Assembly (NCBI RefSeq): GCF_042685265.1
Contig: NZ_JBHUMX010000042.1
DNA length: 64,000 nucleotides
Source: Oceanobacillus_B kapialis
GTDB taxonomy: Bacteria; Bacillota; Bacilli; Bacillales; Amphibacillaceae
Direction: 5' to 3' (one strand)
Under the pieces are notes generated by a model. It worked only from the letters and a program-made list of their open reading frames with translations, was not told where the DNA came from and did not search any database. Numbering within the stretch: the stretch's first letter is position 1; each line of letters opens with the position of its first letter. The translations under genes were made by a program, and so were the position numbers. This document shows positions 59,459-64,000 of the stretch, piece by piece.

Positions 59459-59832
59459 AATTACACGTCCTCGTTATCTAATTTTCTTTAGTTTAACATG
59501 TAGGTTAAGGCTAAACGAGTGGCCGTTTTCTTTTGCGTAGAGTGAAATTTACAAGGTTGTAAGCTGCGTATAAAACACTTGCTTATTAAAAACTTTTAAT
59601 AAAATGGGAAGGGTTTTTTAGCATCTGGATGAAAGACAATATATTATCATCACGCCAGACTATCAATTGGTTCTAGTAATGACGGGTATTGCACCTCCCT
59701 AAGAATTCAGGTAGATACTTAATTAAGTATTTTTCTATATTCCTTTCTTTGAATCGGCTACCCTGTTAAATGAAATAACACTTCTACAGCCTATTTCTTT
59801 TCTCTCAATTTAACCAATAATACCTTAGCTTT
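59459..59832. other. Intergenic region with a gene remnant
   Basis: No intact gene. It contains the fragment at 59622-59702 described separately. Confidence 0.5.
59622..59702 (+). pseudogene. Possible remnant of a serine hydrolase (beta-lactamase-like) C-terminus
   Basis: The frame reads HLDERQYIIITPDYQLVLVM then TGIAPP and stop. The pattern Q-x-I-x-V-x-P-x-x-x-L-V-x-V-x-T-G resembles the last strand of class C beta-lactamase-like hydrolases. A TAG directly precedes the segment and no upstream part of the fold was found. Confidence 0.35.
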
Positions 59833-60735
59833 TTACCGACTATTTATAATATAAACCATTTCACCAGTTGCTTTCTTCGCCTCTGGTATTGGATATAGCG
59901 GAAAGACATGATTCATTTTGGGGTACTCAAAATAATTAATCCTCACGCCCTGGTCTTCTGCTTTTTGTTTAAATTTCCTTGCATCTGGCAGGAATATCTC
60001 GTGAGTTCCGACGAATAAAGTAATTTTCCCCAACCCTCTAACCTCTCCATTTAAAGGGCTAACTAGATAATGGTTTGGATTTGTATCACCTGCATAGGCT
60101 TTTCCCATTGACTTCAGACCATAAATTCCTAACGTGGGATCAACAGCATCTAACGGCTGAATATCCGGGTTTTCCAGGCTAATATCAAGCCACGGGGAAA
60201 GCAAGATAATATGTTTTGGCTGCGGAATTCCCTTTTCCAGAAGCAACTGCGCGAGAGCTAATGCAAATCCTCCCCCTGCCGAGTCGCCCATTAAAATGAG
60301 CTTGCTACTATCTGATTTAGCCAAGATTTCTTCATATAAAGGAAGCACCTTATCAAACGATTCCTGATATTGGTGGTTAGGTGCTTTTGGATAGACTGGT
60401 ACATAAATGGTAGCGTGTGTTTGCCTAGCGATGATATTTAAGAATTTCCAATGGTATACTAGCGGCTGATCTACATATCCGCCACCATGTAGATACAGGA
60501 TTGTTTTATCGGGTTTCTCGTTTTCTTGATTAAACACATAATAATCCATCCCTGCCATTTCTAGCCGTTCTATTTTAAACTTGTTCTTCCATTTCTCAGG
60601 CAGGACGTATGGCTTGCCATTCTCAACCTGTCTTTCCTTCATATATTCAAGATATCGCACTTCGTCTGTAAGTGTCTTTTTTCCACCAGCTCTTCTAAGG
60701 ATTTGTTCTACTGCCCAGCTTCTAATACTTCGCAT
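59833..60735 (-). CDS. Alpha/beta hydrolase, HSL-type esterase
   Basis: A 300-residue esterase of family IV. HGGG oxyanion motif (ILYLHGGGYVDQPLVYHW), nucleophile in LILMGDSAGGGFALALAQ, catalytic His in YPKMNHVFPLYPIPEA, and an Asp in the FVGTHEIFLPDARKFK region. The ATG at 60735 has AAGGAGGG upstream. The TetR gene lies upstream and a copy of the palindrome GGAATGAATATTCATTCC lies 30 bp before the start, so this esterase is very likely under its control. Substrates would be short-chain or acyl esters. Confidence 0.9.
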   Translation of the reverse strand: MRSIRSWAVEQILRRAGGKKTLTDEVRYLEYMKERQVENGKPYVLPEKWKNKFKIERLEMAGMDYYVFNQENEKPDKTILYLHGGGYVDQPLVYHWKFLNIIARQTHATIYVPVYPKAPNHQYQESFDKVLPLYEEILAKSDSSKLILMGDSAGGGFALALAQLLLEKGIPQPKHIILLSPWLDISLENPDIQPLDAVDPTLGIYGLKSMGKAYAGDTNPNHYLVSPLNGEVRGLGKITLFVGTHEIFLPDARKFKQKAEDQGVRINYFEYPKMNHVFPLYPIPEAKKATGEMVYIINSR

Positions 60736-60764
60736 ACTTTTCCCTCCTTGGAATTTCGTAAAAA

Positions 60765-60782
60765 GGAATGAATATTCATTCC
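60765..60782. promoter_or_regulatory. Operator copy 1 (esterase)
   Basis: Perfect 18-bp palindrome GGAATGAATATTCATTCC upstream of the esterase gene, inside the intergenic gap after the TetR gene. Identical to 61388-61405. The sequence resembles FadR/TetR-type sites of Bacillus. Confidence 0.85.
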
Positions 60783-60802
60783 GTGAAATTGTTATGATGC
60801 GA

Positions 60803-61369
60803 TCAAATGATTCTAATAGCATTCCAGGAACTATCTTCAAGCTCTTTTACCAACTCAGATGAATAGGTTAACTGCCCTGTCTCCAGTAAGTTAACCAACA
60901 TCACAATTGGTGAATAGACAATCGAAATAAGTGCCTCTGATGGTAAAGAGCGAATTTCATGCTTTTCTTTTCCTGCCTCGATTACCCCTGTAATAAAATC
61001 CAGGAATTCACTAAACGTCTTTTTACTTTTTTCATTAAGGTAATGACCGTCTTCATGGGAATTTATGAAAACAAAAACCTCAACATTGTTTCTTGCAAAA
61101 TCAAATAGTCTTGTATAAATATGTGTAAACTGTACGTGAGTAGTTGCCGTCTTGGGGAAGTCAGATATTATTACTTCTGATAGTTGTTGTACGCTATTCG
61201 TATATAGTTCGTTAACCAGGAATTCCTTATTGGCAAAATAGCGGTATATTGTACCAGCGCCTACCATCGCTTTTTCAGCAATCATTGGCACTGTTGTTCC
61301 ATCATAACCTCTTTCTGCAAACAAAGTTACTGCTGCATCAAGGATGTCTTTTTGTTTATTCTTGGACAT
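60803..61369 (-). CDS. TetR/AcrR-family regulator (FadR-like)
   Basis: A 188-residue regulator. KDILDAAVTLFAERGYDGTT, then VPMIAEKAMVGAGTIYRYFA (recognition helix) and a C-terminal ligand domain. ATG 61369 follows GGAGGCGATAC. The two identical palindromes, one before this gene and one before the esterase gene, suggest it represses both. Fatty acyl-CoA or a similar ligand is plausible from the site's resemblance to FadR sites, but not proven. Confidence 0.88.
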   Translation of the reverse strand: MSKNKQKDILDAAVTLFAERGYDGTTVPMIAEKAMVGAGTIYRYFANKEFLVNELYTNSVQQLSEVIISDFPKTATTHVQFTHIYTRLFDFARNNVEVFVFINSHEDGHYLNEKSKKTFSEFLDFITGVIEAGKEKHEIRSLPSEALISIVYSPIVMLVNLLETGQLTYSSELVKELEDSSWNAIRII

Positions 61370-61387
61370 TGTATCGCCTCCAATCGC

Positions 61388-61405
61388 GGAATGAATATTC
61401 ATTCC
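61388..61405. promoter_or_regulatory. Operator copy 2 (autoregulation)
   Basis: Second copy of GGAATGAATATTCATTCC, 19 bp before the tetR ATG. Confidence 0.85.
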
Positions 61406-61501
61406 GTTTACTATGATAATTTGATATCCCTTGTCTGTCAATAACTGTGGGCTCTTTCGTGACTGGAGAGTATAAGATTTCGCATACTTTTTACAATGAA
61501 T

Positions 61502-61540
61502 AATAACCTCTTACAGATATTGCTGTAAAAGGCTATTTTC
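61502..61540 (-). terminator. Terminator downstream of the 61567 gene
   Basis: AATAGCCTTTTACAG / CTGTAAGAGGTTATT stem with a six-base loop, located after the 61567 gene on the minus strand. Confidence 0.65.
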
Positions 61541-61566
61541 TGCGGCACTCTATTATAGATTATCCC

Positions 61567-62106
61567 TCAAGCCGTCTTCTTCCTAGGCCAGATAAAATAG
61601 GAAACCGTAATAATTAGATCAATACCTAATACAAGTGTCCATAATTTCAACACGTTCGTTAATGCTTCTGTTCGTGAAGGATCATCTATTAGAAAAGTGA
61701 TTCCTACTAGAATACCAGCACCAATCAGATAAGAAAGGACATGTTTCCCCCACCCTTTTAAATAATGCATAGAATAATCCAAGCCAGTTAGTTTGAGTGG
61801 CTTTTCACCTTCTTTGGTTACGTAGTAGCGAAATCTCTCGTCAGCCCAATTTATCATACTTTTACCAAATACTATTGAAATACCTATATAAACTGCAGCA
61901 ATGGCATGTGGTACAGTTGCTGTAGCTCCCCGATATAAGTCCAAACCAGTTATTATCAATAGAATTAAATCAATGACAGGGGTTAAGGCTAAGAAAAGTA
62001 ATCCTAGCTTATCCTTTTTTAAGACATATCTTGTGAATAAACCTAAGGCAATAACCACCCAAAATCCTATTTCACAAGCAACTATCATCCAAGCAATAAA
62101 ATTCAA
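61567..62106 (-). CDS. Hypothetical membrane protein (five helices)
   Basis: A 179-residue protein with about five hydrophobic segments; FIAWMIVACEIGFWVVIALG begins it. LLFLALTPVIDLILLIITG and a loop WADERFRYYVTKEGEKPLKL are distinctive. No family recognised with confidence. It follows the MerR gene by 39 bases and probably is its target. Confidence 0.65.
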   Translation of the reverse strand: MNFIAWMIVACEIGFWVVIALGLFTRYVLKKDKLGLLFLALTPVIDLILLIITGLDLYRGATATVPHAIAAVYIGISIVFGKSMINWADERFRYYVTKEGEKPLKLTGLDYSMHYLKGWGKHVLSYLIGAGILVGITFLIDDPSRTEALTNVLKLWTLVLGIDLIITVSYFIWPRKKTA

Positions 62107-62145
62107 ACAAACACCTCCTATTTGTCCAGTTGTTTATTCTTTGCC

Positions 62146-62904
62146 TTATCCGTTCAAAGTTTGCTGTTCTTTATTTAAATACATTTCATATGCTTCCTCT
62201 ATGAACTCTAATGTCTCCGAGTCGATAGGATAAAACCCAGCACTCTCCGATTTTTGAGGTGATTTTCTAATCTCCCAAACTTTTTCTGCAAACTCCTCGT
62301 TATCCCCAAACATCTCTTTCTCTTTTTCGTGCATACGTTTTACGATTCTTTGTATTTCAAGGGATGCTGCTCCCTTTGGCATATGCTTTTTTAATTGTGC
62401 CATTAGAGCGATCCATTCAAGTGTGTCAGGATCAGCGCTGTTTAAATTGGGCAATTGATCCAGTAACGTCATTTCTTTTTCATCAAATGTCTGGCTTAGA
62501 AAAACTTCTCTTTTGTCCAAATTATTTTGATTTAGCTGGATGAGTTTCTGGATATTAGCTATATCAATATTCCCTTTAAACACCATCTCATTTAATAACC
62601 CATTTAATGTATGCTCAATTTCCTCTAGCCTCTTTTTCTCTTTTGAAATATAACCTAATTGTTTCTTCAAACCAACGAACCAATTATGGCCCTCCTCAGA
62701 CAGCATTTCCTTTATTTCTTGCAGACTGAACCCCAACGTTTTTAAAAATTGTATTTCCTGTAGAGTCTTAATTTCCTTCTCTCCATATAACCTGTGACCA
62801 CCCTCGGTTTTACCTGCAGGGGGAAGAAGGTCTATTTGATCATAATATCGCATGGTCCTAACCGTAATCCCAGTTCGCTTTGTCACTTCTTGAATTGTAA
62901 TCAA
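62146..62904 (-). CDS. MerR-family transcriptional regulator
   Basis: A 252-residue regulator. ITIQEVTKRTGITVRTMRYY is the MerR helix-turn-helix, and YDQIDLLPPAGKTEGGHRLYG the wing. A coiled coil follows and then a C-terminal effector region that fits the TipAS-type size, but with no clear ligand motif. The start codon is TTG at 62904, with GGAGGGTG upstream. It is followed by the membrane protein gene. Confidence 0.86.
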   Translation of the reverse strand: MITIQEVTKRTGITVRTMRYYDQIDLLPPAGKTEGGHRLYGEKEIKTLQEIQFLKTLGFSLQEIKEMLSEEGHNWFVGLKKQLGYISKEKKRLEEIEHTLNGLLNEMVFKGNIDIANIQKLIQLNQNNLDKREVFLSQTFDEKEMTLLDQLPNLNSADPDTLEWIALMAQLKKHMPKGAASLEIQRIVKRMHEKEKEMFGDNEEFAEKVWEIRKSPQKSESAGFYPIDSETLEFIEEAYEMYLNKEQQTLNG

Positions 62905-62939
62905 GTAATCACCCTCCGTTTATTGTCGCTATGTATATT

Positions 62940-62985
62940 ATATATAGTTACGTAGCGTCACTTACAAGCTTTTTTTGGAATTTTT
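62940..62985 (-). promoter_or_regulatory. Probable MerR-regulated promoter region
   Basis: On the minus strand, GTGACGCTACGTAAC is followed by an AT-rich stretch with TATATAATATA. MerR proteins act on promoters with long spacers around such dyads, but I could not align a clean -35/-10 pair. Confidence 0.3.
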
Positions 62986-63042
62986 TTAAGTAACTAAAAT
63001 TGGTGACTACCGGTTGTTTATCCTATGCGTTTTTCACAATAT

Positions 63043-63082
63043 AAAAATGCCCCTTAAAATATTGAATTTTAAAGGGTTTTCT
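63043..63082 (-). terminator. Terminator of the 63147 gene
   Basis: CCCTTTAAAAT / ATTTTAAGGGG stem with a T-run on the minus strand. Confidence 0.7.
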
Positions 63083-63146
63083 TTATATATGATATATGTT
63101 CCATTTGCTAACCCTTATTCAATGCAGCACTTACCAACATCTATTA

Positions 63147-63812
63147 TTAGCTATCCCAATAGCTTGTTTCCATATCAATTAACCAATGATTACGAAGCAT
63201 AAGTGTTCGTTCTACGCCGGCTATCGCGCCTGCAACAAATATCCAAATGTTATTTTGCCATGAAAATAAGATTGGTGATTTGAATGTACCTATATTGTCA
63301 GCAACCCACGGAACCCTTGTAATCATTTCTATCAATTGAGGTAAACTTAAAGCTAGTGAAGTTAATAGGATTAGAATAGCAATTATTCCGATGAACCTGC
63401 TCAATCGGGGAAATTTCTTATGTAACCACATACGCAAACCTCTGATCGAGCGTTTATCTGGGTAGACTGAAAAAACCTCACCCTTATCCTCCGTATCATA
63501 ATGAATACGGTTTATCCCGTAACCTCCACTATCTATTTCAATTACTCCATTTTCTATTGGAAAAGCTGCTGGAAGCTTGGAATAGGCAACATGTTTTCCC
63601 TCTCGGTATAAATCAGCCATAGGCTCCTCTGCAAAATATTTGCAGTTTACAGCATAATTGGTTTTCTCCTTTTGATTATTTGTTATTTCTATATGGAATA
63701 AGGAGCGCGTAAAGATATGCCAAAGTCGATATTCCTTTAATGTATGGCCATCTCCCGCTTTGACTTTTTTCATTTTCAAACGACGTCTTCTTTGACGAAT
63801 AAAACGAATCAT
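63147..63812 (-). CDS. Hypothetical membrane protein
   Basis: A 221-residue protein. A very basic N-terminus (MIRFIRQRRRRLKMKKVKAG), then a beta-rich soluble part, then two C-terminal hydrophobic segments (FIGIIAILILLTSLALSLPQ; IWIFVAGAIAGVERTLML). The start at ATG 63812 follows AAGGAG. No family recognised. Confidence 0.6.
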   Translation of the reverse strand: MIRFIRQRRRRLKMKKVKAGDGHTLKEYRLWHIFTRSLFHIEITNNQKEKTNYAVNCKYFAEEPMADLYREGKHVAYSKLPAAFPIENGVIEIDSGGYGINRIHYDTEDKGEVFSVYPDKRSIRGLRMWLHKKFPRLSRFIGIIAILILLTSLALSLPQLIEMITRVPWVADNIGTFKSPILFSWQNNIWIFVAGAIAGVERTLMLRNHWLIDMETSYWDS

Positions 63813-63899
63813 TTTGGTGCACGTCACTCCTTTTTAAGCTTTTTATAGTTATACGTTTGTTAGTTATTTAGGTTTCATTTACTGGAATAAGGTTAAGGA

Positions 63900-63947
63900 A
63901 AAGAAAAAGAACCGAGAAAGCGTACCTTGTTGTACGTTCTCGGTTCT
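63900..63947 (-). terminator. Terminator at the right edge
   Basis: AGAACCGAGAA / TTCTCGGTTCT with inner CGTAC / GTACG stem; T-rich tail on the minus strand, so it probably ends a minus-strand gene lying beyond the window. Confidence 0.7.
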
Positions 63948-64000
63948 AAGACAGACAGTTATAAATTTGTTTGGAATGTACTCATTTACCCCCTTGGTAT

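Noticed and set aside
1..64000. tRNA or rRNA genes
   Set aside because: I looked for tRNA-like cloverleaf ends and conserved rRNA stretches and saw none; a tRNAscan-SE run would settle it.

Overview
The window is low-GC Firmicutes DNA. The menaquinol aa3-type oxidase (qoxABCD), cytochrome bd with its ABC exporter (cydABCD), strong SigA promoters and Shine-Dalgarno sites, tandem threonine T-boxes, a DUF3231 (CotF-like) protein and HelD all point to Bacillaceae. An Oceanobacillus/Virgibacillus-type relative is my inference, partly because release factor 3 (prfC) is present while B. subtilis lacks it. No rRNA or tRNA genes and no CRISPR array were seen.

Layout: 1-743 end of an IS1182-type insertion sequence. 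745-1591 PadR regulator with a DUF2812 membrane partner. 1719-7543 cytochrome bd operon cydA-cydB-cydD-cydC. 8022-9602 prfC behind an unusual leader. 10557-12884 helD, with a possible small RNA beside its start. 13172-13822 two paralogous two-helix membrane proteins. 13874-17797 qoxABCD. 18017-18605 a 28-unit array of 21-bp repeats. 18695-21130 thrS behind two T-boxes. 21281-31803 single genes: TspO-like, DUF72, an ABC-F protein with a leader-peptide attenuator, NAD(P)H oxidoreductase/AraC, DUF488/alkyltransferase-like, SRPBCC, HAD, GNAT, YitT, and DUF3231/MFS. 32062-34774 sulfonate uptake ssuA-ssuC-ssuB. 34776-36997 YqhV-like, DUF2975 and nitronate monooxygenase. 37070-63812 an accessory stretch rich in small one-off enzymes (NUDIX, GNAT, methyltransferases, kinase-like and HAD proteins), mostly on the minus strand. 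It contains several broken genes and two IS3-family elements that appear nested inside a type I toxin locus.

The main interest is regulatory. (1) prfC is preceded by a short leader with a well-spaced Shine-Dalgarno and an AUG immediately followed by UAA. That stop codon abuts a perfect 10-bp hairpin that hides the prfC ribosome-binding site, which suggests RF3 feedback through a start-stop element. (2) The ABC-F gene has a consensus promoter, a 13-residue leader peptide, hairpins and an intrinsic terminator, the layout of drug-inducible attenuation. (3) A methyltransferase gene has an intrinsic terminator between its promoter and its ribosome-binding site. (4) Three unrelated intergenic arrays share a period of about 21 bp. 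(5) Both insertion sequences with visible 5' ends carry hairpins that would mask the transposase ribosome-binding site in read-through transcripts.
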